A DNA stretch of 21,002 bases from CAJKWP01 sp964554475 (GCA_964554475.1 CAZKOT010000021.1:1-21002); one strand, 5' to 3'; numbered from the stretch's first letter, positions 8,548-14,070 are shown. Numbers and translations are program-made. Notes: a model not told the origin generated them from the letters alone.

Positions 8548-8832
8548 GTGGATTTAAAAGATTTGTTAGCTGTTAGACTTAATAAAAAAACTTTGTATAT
8601 TTATGGTCCTTATAGTACTAGTTTTGAAACACAGTGGATTGGATTAATTCAAAATAAAAAAACAAATAAAAATGCCAACACTCCAGTTGTTTTAGGTGCA
8701 GATATATTAAATATTTTAGTTAACGTTTCGCATTGGACAAACAAAGGCTATAAAATTGATTTTACATATTTTCTCGGTAATAAGAATTCAATGCCAAATT
8801 TGAATTATGAAATCGTTTCTCCAAAAAAATAA
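8548..8832 (+). CDS. Uncharacterised 94-residue protein
   Basis: I do not recognise this protein. It starts at GTG 8548 with TAGGAGAA (8533-8540) upstream. It has no signal peptide, membrane segment or cysteine, so it is not a redox or cluster-carrying partner in any obvious way. The sequence is rich in aromatic residues and alternates strand-like hydrophobic stretches (KTLYIYGPYS, TPVVLGADILNILVNV, YKIDFTYFLG), suggesting a small alpha/beta protein with a lysine-rich end. It sits in an operon between thioredoxin and cysteine desulfurase, ending 3 bases before the latter's ATG. The coding call is supported by codon use like its neighbours, the ribosome binding site and the tight packing. Confidence 0.8.
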   Translation: MDLKDLLAVRLNKKTLYIYGPYSTSFETQWIGLIQNKKTNKNANTPVVLGADILNILVNVSHWTNKGYKIDFTYFLGNKNSMPNLNYEIVSPKK

Positions 8833-8835
8833 TTT

Positions 8836-9963
8836 ATGAAAAGAATTTATTTTGACAATGCAGCAACAACGGCAGTATCTAAGGAAGTATTAGAAGAAAT
8901 GCTTCCTTGTTTCAATATTTCTTACGGAAATAGCAGCAGTGTTCATTCTTTTGGACGTGAAGCTGAAGCAATTGTTGATCTTGCGCGTGATAGAATTTCA
9001 AAAGAAATTAACACAGAAAAATCAAATGAGATTTTTTTTACTAGTGGCGGGACAGAAGCAAATAATTTTGCAATAAAGGGAATTGCAAGAGCTTACTGTA
9101 AAAAAGGTAAGCATATTATTTCAACTCAAATTGAACATGATTCAGTTTTAAGCAGTTTGCATTTTCTTGAAAATGAAGGATTTAAAGTTACTTATTTAAA
9201 AGTAAATAAAAATGGTTTAATTTCTCTTGATAATTTAAAGAATGAAATTTGCAAAGATACAATTTTAATTTCAATTATGTTTGTAAACAACGAAATCGGA
9301 ACAATTCAAAACATTAAAGAAATTGCAAAAATTGCACACGAAAAAAATATTATTTTTCACTCTGATGCAGTTCAAGCATTAGGGGCAATCAAAATTAATG
9401 TTCGTGATTTAAAAATTGATGCAATGAGTTTGAGTTCTCACAAAATTAACGGACCAAAAGGTGCTGGTGCTCTTTATTTGAAAAATGGCATTAAAATCGA
9501 AAATTTAATACATGGTGGGTCGCAGGAAAGTGAAAAACGTGGAGGAACAATAAATGTTCCTGCGGTTGCAGGTTTTGGAAAGGCGGTCCAAAGCGCAGGT
9601 GAAAATAGAGAAGTAAACCAAGCGAAAATTATGGAGTTAAGAGAATTATTTTTAAAAAAATTAAGCGAAAAAAAAGTAAATTATAAAATTAACGGGAGTT
9701 TACAAAATTATGTTCCAAATATAATTAATGTTTCTTTTGATAATTATAGTGGTGAAGAAATTTTACAACTTCTTGATATGAAAGGTATTGCCGTTTCAAC
9801 AGGTGCAGCTTGCAGTTCTCACACAATTGGAAGTTCACATGTTTTGCAATCATTAAGTTTAACTGAAGACGAAGTGAAAAATTCTGTTCGTTTTTCTTTT
9901 TCAAAAGATAATACCGAGAAAGAAATAATTTTTGCGGTGGAAAAAATTGCACAACTATTTTGA
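8836..9963 (+). CDS. Cysteine desulfurase (NifS/IscS class, PLP-dependent)
   Basis: The enzyme removes sulfur from cysteine for iron-sulfur clusters or tRNA thiolation. The 375-residue class V aminotransferase fold starts YFDNAATTAVSKEVLEEMLP. The cofactor lysine is K203 in SLSSHKINGPKG, and HSDAVQALG carries the PLP-contact aspartate. RGGTINVPAVAGFG is the substrate-site region. The persulfide-forming cysteine is C326 in STGAACSSHTIGSSH. The ATG at 8836 has no clear Shine-Dalgarno and lies 3 bases after the previous stop, so translation is probably coupled. No scaffold gene (iscU/nifU) or mnmA is next to it here, so the exact sulfur acceptor, and hence the gene symbol, cannot be decided. It ends at a strong terminator. 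Confidence 0.93.
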   Translation: MKRIYFDNAATTAVSKEVLEEMLPCFNISYGNSSSVHSFGREAEAIVDLARDRISKEINTEKSNEIFFTSGGTEANNFAIKGIARAYCKKGKHIISTQIEHDSVLSSLHFLENEGFKVTYLKVNKNGLISLDNLKNEICKDTILISIMFVNNEIGTIQNIKEIAKIAHEKNIIFHSDAVQALGAIKINVRDLKIDAMSLSSHKINGPKGAGALYLKNGIKIENLIHGGSQESEKRGGTINVPAVAGFGKAVQSAGENREVNQAKIMELRELFLKKLSEKKVNYKINGSLQNYVPNIINVSFDNYSGEEILQLLDMKGIAVSTGAACSSHTIGSSHVLQSLSLTEDEVKNSVRFSFSKDNTEKEIIFAVEKIAQLF

Positions 9964-9982
9964 TAATAATTAAAAATAAAAA

Positions 9983-10017
9983 GCGTGGCGTTGAAATAGA
10001 TTGCCACGCCTTTTTTT
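9983..10017. terminator. Bidirectional intrinsic terminator
   Basis: Arms GCGTGGC (9983-9989) and GCCACGC (10003-10009) form a 7-bp GC-rich stem, followed on the plus strand by C and seven T. The minus strand also has a U-rich run after the stem (complement of TAAAAATAAAAA before it). It would end both the cysteine desulfurase transcript and the convergent 54-residue gene. Confidence 0.85.
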
Positions 10018-10109
10018 AGACGGATTTTACATTTTTTGTGAACTGTATTTAGACAATTATCACTCTCAAATAGATTTAAAATAATAGATAACTTTCTACC
10101 AACCACTAA

Positions 10110-10274
10110 CTATTTACCTGTTTTTTTGTCAATTTGCTTTGCCATTTCATTTAATTCTTTTTTTACGGCGATTTCACCTTTGTTTATTATGTCCTGTGCA
10201 GCATCACAATGTTTAAATAATAGAGCTCCGACAAAAAGTCCAATGACCATTCCAATTAAAGTTCCTTCTTTCAT
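10110..10274 (-). CDS. Small single-pass membrane protein with glycine zipper (54 aa)
   Basis: This minus-strand gene begins at ATG 10274-10272 with a strong AGGAGG about 7 bases upstream, and ends at TAG 10112-10110. The N-terminus MKEGTLIGMVIGLFVGALLF is one hydrophobic segment with glycines at 4, 8, 12 and 16, an exact GxxxGxxxGxxxG zipper. Then come C23 and a charged, probably amphipathic helix to residue 54 ending KKTGK. It looks like a very small relative of YtxH-type stress proteins (glycine-rich helix plus charged helix), but this is a resemblance, not an assignment. It is one of only two minus-strand genes found here. It converges on the cysteine desulfurase terminator and diverges from ruvX. 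Confidence 0.8.
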   Translation of the reverse strand: MKEGTLIGMVIGLFVGALLFKHCDAAQDIINKGEIAVKKELNEMAKQIDKKTGK

Positions 10275-10382
10275 TTTTTTCCTCCTATTGTAGTATTTGT
10301 GATTTAATAAAAAAAATACATTTTGTCATAATAAAAAAATTTTTTCAGTGTGTTTTTAATGTATAAAAAAGGGCACAATCTA

Positions 10383-10411
10383 TTGACAATAATTTAATTT
10401 GATAATATAAT
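10383..10411 (+). promoter_or_regulatory. Consensus sigma-A promoter for the ruvX gene
   Basis: TTGACA (10383-10388) and TATAAT (10406-10411) are both exact consensus, separated by exactly 17 bases. Transcription should begin near 10418, which is already inside the ribosome binding site AGAGGTG (10417-10423). The predicted leader is only about 12 bases long. Confidence 0.85.
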
Positions 10412-10429
10412 ATTGCAGAGGTGAAAAAT

Positions 10430-11535
10430 ATGAAAATTAACAATGAAATTGAGGACCCTTTAGGGTGGTGCCCTACGGAAAATTTAAATAAAAACCCTAA
10501 TGCATTAAATAAGCGACTAATGGGAATTGACTTTGGATTAAGTAGAATTGGGATTGCTTTGACAGACTTGTTACTTGGTTTTCCTAGTCCGTTAGAAACT
10601 TATAATCGTAAAAACGAAAACGATGATTTAAATTATATTGCCAAAATTGCAAAAGATAACAATGTTAAAACAATAGTTTTTGGTCTTCCTTTAAACATGG
10701 ATGGAACTATTAGTGAAATTACAAAAATAGTAATAGATTTTGCTGAAAAACTATCATCTCTTGTTGAAAGTAGTATTGAATTTGAAGATGAAAGATTAAC
10801 CTCGCTTTCTGCTGAAGAATATTTGAACGAAATAGGAATAAAAAGAAAAAAAATACGAAAAATTCAAAACTGGAAAAGTTTAATTGATAAAACTGCTGCA
10901 TGTTTAATTTTAAAACAATTTTTAGAAAGAAAAAAAATTGAAACTAATAAAATTAAAAAAAAAGAAAATGAAAATGATTTATCTATAAAATCAAAAAATC
11001 AAATTGATGTTAAAAAAAAAGAAAGTGAGTCATTAGTTGATTTTTTTGAAGAAGATGAAGATGAGTATGAAGATGAAGAGGAATTAGAGCAGGAATTAGA
11101 NNNNNNNNNNNNNNNNNNNNNNNNNNNNNNNNNNNNNNNNNNNNNNNNNNNNNNNNNNNNNNNNNNNNNNNNNNNNNNNNNNNNNNNNNNNNNNNNNNNN
11201 AGGAATTAGAGCAGGAATTAGAAGAATTAGATGATTTAGAAAAAAACAATGAAGAAGACGAAGAAGAAGAGGATGAAGACGACTTTCAGCGAATTTGTGA
11301 TGTTTTTTTAAACAACAATAATTATGTGATTTATAAAGCAACAAATGACTCTGAAGAAATTTCTGAAGATAATGCAATCGTATTTTTAGTGAATAAAAAT
11401 AATTTAGGTGAAGAAGTTTTAAACATGGAATCAAACTCATTTATTATTAAAAAGATTTTTAATGAATACAAAAAAAATTATAAAAATATCTACGCTGACA
11501 ATTATTCTGTTCAAGAATGTTCTATGGAAATTTAA
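10430..11535 (+). CDS. ruvX: RuvX/YqgF pre-16S rRNA nuclease fused to an acidic linker and DUF1292-like domain; interrupted by assembly gap
   Basis: RuvX/YqgF proteins are RNase H-like nucleases that process the 5' end of 16S rRNA. After a 30-residue N-terminal extension the domain runs from about 31 to 170 with catalytic acids D34 (GIDFGLSRIGIA), E121 (EDERLTS) and D153 (DKTAACLILKQFL). A lysine-rich, then Glu/Asp-rich tail runs into 100 N at 11101-11200. After the gap, an open frame continues the same acidic repeat and ends in a DUF1292-like segment (YVIYKATND... EDNAIVFLV...). There is no start codon with a ribosome binding site in that part. If the identical 22-base ends of the gap are overlapped, the frame is continuous and the protein has 327 residues. 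ATG 10430 is preferred over GTG 10421, which is part of the Shine-Dalgarno. RuvX assignment is firm; the fusion is inferred. Confidence 0.8.
11079..11222 (+). repeat. Identical 22-base ends flanking the gap; short repeat encoding acidic ELEQ/ELEE units
   Basis: 11079-11100 and 11201-11222 are the same 22 bases. Within each, GAATTAGAGCAG (Glu-Leu-Glu-Gln) is followed by GAATTAGA, i.e. a 12-base unit beginning again; after the gap GAATTAGAAGAA (Glu-Leu-Glu-Glu) and GAATTAGAT follow. Either the two contigs simply overlap by 22 bases, or a longer array of the 12-base unit was too repetitive to assemble. Confidence 0.8.
11101..11200. other. Assembly gap (100 N)
   Basis: A run of exactly 100 N is a conventional scaffold-gap placeholder, so the true length is unknown. 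The 22 bases before it (11079-11100) and after it (11201-11222) are identical. The arbitrary length shifts the frame of the ruvX gene and creates an apparent break that is not biological evidence. Confidence 0.97.
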
Positions 11536-11567
11536 TTTTGCAAAATGAATTTATATATAAAATTAGT

Positions 11568-11598
11568 AATATTGGGAATAATCCCAATATTATTTTTT
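11568..11598 (+). terminator. Intrinsic terminator after the ruvX gene
   Basis: AATATTGGGA (11568-11577) pairs perfectly with TCCCAATATT (11582-11591), loop ATAA, followed by a six-T run at 11593-11598. It lies 33 bases after the ruvX-DUF1292 stop. Confidence 0.8.
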
Positions 11599-11638
11599 AC
11601 AAATCATTTAAAATTTCAAAATATTTTGTTGATAAGTT

Positions 11639-11666
11639 TTGAAAAATTAAATGTTAATGATATACT
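11639..11666 (+). promoter_or_regulatory. Likely promoter for the DUF1292 gene pair
   Basis: TTGAAA (11639-11644), a 16-base spacer and TATACT (11661-11666) sit between the preceding terminator and the ATG at 11690, with AAAAGGG as the ribosome binding site. The placement after a terminator supports a separate transcript for the two DUF1292 genes. Confidence 0.5.
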
Positions 11667-11689
11667 TAAAAATGTAAAAGGGTATTGTT

Positions 11690-12010
11690 ATGAATAAAAA
11701 TGAAAAATCATTAACAAATATGTTGTTTGATTCTAACAACAAAGAATCAATTGTTCTTGTAAATGAAAATAATGAAGAAGTAAAATTTGCTCAAGTTGCA
11801 ATTATTCCGTTAAATAAGAAAATTTATGCAATTTTAAAGCCGATTGATAAAGTTGAAAATATTGCAGAAGATGAAGCAATTGTTTTTCGTGTTGAATTTG
11901 ACGATGAAGGTGAGGCAATGCTTGCTGTTGAACCTGATGATAAAATTGCAGAAAAAGTATTCGATGAGTTTAATAAAGAAGTTGATAAAATAAATAAAAC
12001 AAAGCAATAA
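11690..12010 (+). CDS. DUF1292 family protein (YrzB-like), first of pair
   Basis: This 106-residue acidic protein matches the DUF1292 pattern: SIVLVNENNEEVKFAQVAIIPLNKKIYAILKP, then the AEDEAIVFRVEFDDEGEAML segment, then a helix VFDEFNKEVDK. DUF1292 proteins are small cytosolic proteins of unknown function; in Bacillus one of them (yrzB) is encoded directly after the ruvX homologue yrrK. The ATG at 11690 has AAAAGGG upstream. It is 12 bases from the next gene, a clear paralogue with which it aligns along most of its length. No membrane segment or cysteine is present. Confidence 0.9.
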   Translation: MNKNEKSLTNMLFDSNNKESIVLVNENNEEVKFAQVAIIPLNKKIYAILKPIDKVENIAEDEAIVFRVEFDDEGEAMLAVEPDDKIAEKVFDEFNKEVDKINKTKQ

Positions 12011-12022
12011 GGAGTATTCTAA

Positions 12023-12382
12023 ATGGCAAAAAAAGATAATGAAGAATTTGATGTGAAAGATGCAAACACAAAGGAACAATCGGTTTTAGAAATTTTGCTT
12101 GATGAAAATAATGATTCACCGATAACGCTTTTTGATGAGGAAGACCATGAGATTAAATTTGACCAAGTTGCTGTAATTCCTCTCGATGAAAAACTTTATG
12201 TAATTTTAAAACCTATTGAAAAAATGGAAAATGTTGCTGATGATGAAGCAATTGCATTTCTTATTAGTGAAGATGAAAATGGAGATGCATCTTTAGTTGT
12301 TGAGGATAACGATGAAATTGTTAAAAAAGTTTTTGAAGATTATTATAAACTTGTCGATGAATACGAGGCTAATGATAAATAA
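12023..12382 (+). CDS. DUF1292 family protein (YrzB-like), second of pair
   Basis: This 119-residue strongly acidic protein is a paralogue of its upstream neighbour: PITLFDEEDHEIKFDQVAVIPLDEKLYVILKP aligns with the same stretch there, followed by ADDEAIAFLISEDENGDASL and a C-terminal helix VKKVFEDYYKLVDEY. An extra N-terminal 14 residues precede the domain. ATG 12023 has TAAGGAG about 8 bases before it, and the first gene's stop overlaps this leader closely, so the two are co-transcribed. The DUF1292-like end of the RuvX fusion aligns with the second half of this domain, making three related copies in a row. Function unknown. A strong terminator follows at 12457. Confidence 0.9.
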   Translation: MAKKDNEEFDVKDANTKEQSVLEILLDENNDSPITLFDEEDHEIKFDQVAVIPLDEKLYVILKPIEKMENVADDEAIAFLISEDENGDASLVVEDNDEIVKKVFEDYYKLVDEYEANDK

Positions 12383-12456
12383 AGCAATTTTTTTAAAAAA
12401 AGTAAAAAACTTATAAAATAACAAAAAACGCACATTAAAAATTAATTTAATATAAA

Positions 12457-12485
12457 AATAAAAGACCTTTGAGGTCTTTTATTTT
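12457..12485. terminator. Bidirectional intrinsic terminator between convergent genes
   Basis: AATAAAAGACCT (12457-12468) and AGGTCTTTTATT (12472-12483) form a perfect 12-bp stem with a 3-base loop. T-rich sequence follows on the plus strand and, because of the A-rich left flank, on the minus strand too. It lies between the second DUF1292 gene and the convergent 34-residue gene. Confidence 0.85.
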
Positions 12486-12493
12486 GTTAAAAA

Positions 12494-12598
12494 CTATCTA
12501 CTACAACTTTCAGTTTCAGAACCTGCTTCAGTTGCATTTTTTGAAGAGCGTTTTTTTGCACTTCCTTTTTTTACTTCTTGCTTGTGTCTTCCAAACAT
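12494..12598 (-). CDS. Very small basic/serine-rich protein (34 aa)
   Basis: The minus-strand frame starts at ATG 12598-12596 with GGAGG 6 bases before it and stops at TAG 12496-12494. The N-terminal 20 residues are strongly basic (FGRHKQEVKKGSAKKRSSK); the rest is Ser/Thr/Glu-rich with a single cysteine near the end (SETESCSR). I do not recognise it. Support for it being real: good ribosome binding site, a plausible promoter at the right distance (12640-12668), and a strong terminator immediately downstream (12457-12485). A short hairpin, GCAAG-CTTGC arms at 12610-12625, lies just upstream of the ribosome binding site. Composition recalls nucleic-acid-binding or ribosome-associated peptides, but nothing proves this. 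Confidence 0.6.
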   Translation of the reverse strand: MFGRHKQEVKKGSAKKRSSKNATEAGSETESCSR

Positions 12599-12639
12599 TT
12601 TAACCTCCCGCAAGTTTTTCTTGCAAAAATAGTATGAGC

Positions 12640-12668
12640 ATTTTAAATCTAAATATACCATTTAACAA
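12640..12668 (-). promoter_or_regulatory. Possible promoter for the 34-residue gene
   Basis: Read on the minus strand, TTGTTA (12668-12663), a 17-base spacer and TAAAAT (12645-12640) precede the small gene by about 40 bases. Spacing is ideal; the -35 has four of six consensus bases. Confidence 0.5.
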
Positions 12669-12767
12669 GAATTGCTTTTAATTTTTTAATGTTTTAATAT
12701 TTAAAAAATTTTGTTCTAAAATTTTTTAGTTTTCAACAAGTGAATATTTTTTTCATTAATTTTCTAT

Positions 12768-12797
12768 TTGCAATAATGGAAAGAATTAGTGTATATT
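12768..12797 (+). promoter_or_regulatory. Possible promoter for frr
   Basis: TTGCAA (12768-12773), an 18-base spacer and TATATT (12792-12797) lie about 80 bases before the frr start. The match is moderate, and the AT-rich background lowers confidence. The 278 bases between the minus-strand small gene and frr otherwise hold only this, the divergent promoter and the small palindrome at 12849. Confidence 0.35.
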
Positions 12798-12848
12798 ATT
12801 AAGTGATAAATGAGTGGTGAATAGTTGTTACATTATCATTCATTTTTG

Positions 12849-12863
12849 TAGTGTTAAACACTA
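12849..12863. promoter_or_regulatory. Palindrome directly before the frr ribosome binding site
   Basis: TAGTGT-TAA-ACACTA is a perfect 6-bp inverted repeat ending three bases before the GGAGG of frr (12867-12871). It could be an operator or a small mRNA hairpin affecting frr translation. No known regulator can be named from it. Confidence 0.4.
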
Positions 12864-12876
12864 TATGGAGGATCAT

Positions 12877-13449
12877 ATGCAAGATGCCAATATGGTAAAA
12901 GAAATTTTAGAAAATTTTAAAGAGGAAGCGAAAAAATCTATATTACATTTAAAAAACGAATACTCAAGCATTAGAGCAGGCAGAGCTAATCCTCACATAC
13001 TTGACAAGGTTTTAGTTGATTATTATGGAAATATGACCCCACTTAATCAAATGGCAAACATTAATATTGCCGAGGCACGTTTATTAACTATAAATGTTTG
13101 GGATATGGGTGCAATAAATGCTGTTAGAAAAGCAATACAAATGGCTGATTTAGGGGTTAATATTTCTGATGACGGAAGAATGTTTCGATTAAGTTTTCCG
13201 ATTTTGTCAGAAGAAAGAAGACGTGAAATTGTTAAAGTAATCAAAAAAATTTGCGAAGATATTAAAGTTTCTATTAGAAATGCACGAAGAGATTGTTTAG
13301 ACATGTTTAAAGAAATGAAAAAAGAGGGTGAACTTTCGGAAGATGAATATGCTGGAATTGATAAAGATGTTCAAAAAATTCTTGAAACAATGAATGATGA
13401 GGCTGAAAAAATTTGTGCGAGTAAGGAAAAGGAAATCATGGAAGTATAA
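12877..13449 (+). CDS. frr: Ribosome recycling factor
   Basis: RRF splits post-termination ribosomes together with EF-G. The 190-residue protein is close to the family's usual 185. It contains EYSSIRAGRANPHILDKVLVDYYG, MTPLNQMANI, RLSFPILSEERRREIVKVIKKI, RNARRDCLDMFKEM and the long C-terminal helix of the three-helix bundle. The ATG at 12877 is chosen because GGAGG (12867-12871) stands 5 bases before it; the open frame reaches back to 12814 but that part is unconserved and contains this site. In most Firmicutes frr follows rpsB-tsf-pyrH; here those genes are not adjacent. The structured repeat begins one base after its stop codon. Confidence 0.96.
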   Translation: MQDANMVKEILENFKEEAKKSILHLKNEYSSIRAGRANPHILDKVLVDYYGNMTPLNQMANINIAEARLLTINVWDMGAINAVRKAIQMADLGVNISDDGRMFRLSFPILSEERRREIVKVIKKICEDIKVSIRNARRDCLDMFKEMKKEGELSEDEYAGIDKDVQKILETMNDEAEKICASKEKEIMEV

Positions 13450-13450
13450 C

Positions 13451-13577
13451 AGACTGCAAATATGAGGAAATATGCTTCGTTTACTGTCAAACGTCGAAAG
13501 ACAGTCATTTACGTGAAGTAAACTCCTGCCTTTCGAACATTTGCCGAGCCTCGCCTATTACCTCATATTTGCAGTCT
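13451..13577 (+). repeat. Structured intergenic element, copy A
   Basis: Outer arms AGACTGCAAATATGAGG (13451-13467) and its exact complement (13561-13577) form a perfect 17-bp stem. A middle stem joins 13494-13504 with 13526-13536: 11 positions with a single A-C mismatch (13501/13529). An apical hairpin TTTAC-GTGAA-GTAAA lies at 13508-13522. An alternative pairing, GTTTACT (13479-13485) with AGTAAAC (13517-13523), competes with the apical one. The element starts one base after the frr stop codon. There is no U-run after the long stem, so it is not an ordinary terminator. Homologous cores occur immediately downstream and at 2226-2349. Confidence 0.88.
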
Positions 13578-13589
13578 TAATATAAAGGA

Positions 13590-13733
13590 ATTCAAATATT
13601 AGAAATATGATTGTTTACTGTCAAACGTCGAAAGACAGTCATTTACGTGAAGTAAACTCCTGCCTTTCGAACATTTGCCGAGCCTCGCCTATTACCTCAT
13701 ATTTGCAGTCTTAATATAAAGGAATTCAAATAT
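13590..13733 (+). repeat. Structured intergenic element, copy B (tandem)
   Basis: 13613-13733 repeats 13479-13599 base for base over 121 bases, at a period of 134. Its left arm differs: CAAATATTAG followed by AAATATG at 13594-13609 is a diverged form of the left arm of copy A, so only about 7 bp of the outer stem (CAAATAT/ATATTTG) can still form. Both copies end with the same AAAGGAATTCAAATAT tail, which contains a Shine-Dalgarno-like AAAGGA. The perfect identity of the core with a changed arm suggests recent duplication or gene conversion. The rest of the 13450-13869 spacer, after 13733, has only a 22-codon open frame of doubtful status. Confidence 0.88.
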
Positions 13734-13869
13734 GATGCAATATGTATCGCTCTCACAAACTTACTTCGGTCTTCAAGTATTCGACCTCAAAAAATTATAA
13801 AGTGTTTTTGTTGCTAGAGTGTAATATATTATTATTCGTAATTTGCAAATAAAAGGGAGAAAAATTATT

Positions 13870-14070
13870 GTGTTTGATTTAATTGGTTTGCCGGTTGAGA
13901 TTGCTGAAAAAAAAATAAAAGAAAAAGGATTAAATTATCAAATAATTAATAATAATTATAATGTTAACGGCGACCATATTCTTGTTACAAATGTAAGCGT
14001 AAAAAATAATCAAATAAACCTTATTGTTGGTCATTTCATATTTAATTTAGGAAACAAAAATAAAAATTAA
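13870..14070 (+). CDS. Small single-domain PASTA-like protein (66 aa)
   Basis: The sequence FDLIGLPVEIAEKKIKEKGL, then a strand LNYQIINNN, then HILVTNVSVKNNQINLIVGHF follows the PASTA plan: a D-hydrophobic-G-hydrophobic opening, an AxxxIxxxG helix, and three strands. PASTA domains usually occur in tandem on penicillin-binding proteins or Ser/Thr kinases and bind peptidoglycan; here one domain forms the whole protein, with no signal peptide or membrane anchor, so it is presumably cytosolic. The GTG at 13870 is preferred (AAGGGAGA at 13853-13860 upstream); a TTG at 13843 would lie before that site. It sits just upstream of the cell-wall carrier gene uppS, 73 bases away. Fold assignment is by pattern, not by search. 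Confidence 0.7.
   Translation: MFDLIGLPVEIAEKKIKEKGLNYQIINNNYNVNGDHILVTNVSVKNNQINLIVGHFIFNLGNKNKN

Noticed and set aside
10421..10429. GTG start for ruvX at 10421
   Set aside because: The GTG is itself part of the Shine-Dalgarno AGAGGTG for the ATG at 10430.
11326..11535. Separate gene starting at GTG 11326 for the DUF1292-like segment
   Set aside because: The domain similarity begins upstream of this codon and there is no ribosome binding site; the upstream frame is open back to the gap.
12814..12876. N-terminally extended frr starting at 12814
   Set aside because: The extension contains the palindrome and the GGAGG site of the real start and has no similarity to RRF.
13451..13733. Integron attC-like array
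   Set aside because: The elements are hairpin-forming and tandem, but the expected core sites (GTTRRRY and RYYYAAC) at the arms are missing and there is no integrase or gene cassette order.
13451..13733. CRISPR array
   Set aside because: Only two long copies with an internal hairpin and a 13-base interval; no regular short repeats with unique spacers and no cas genes.
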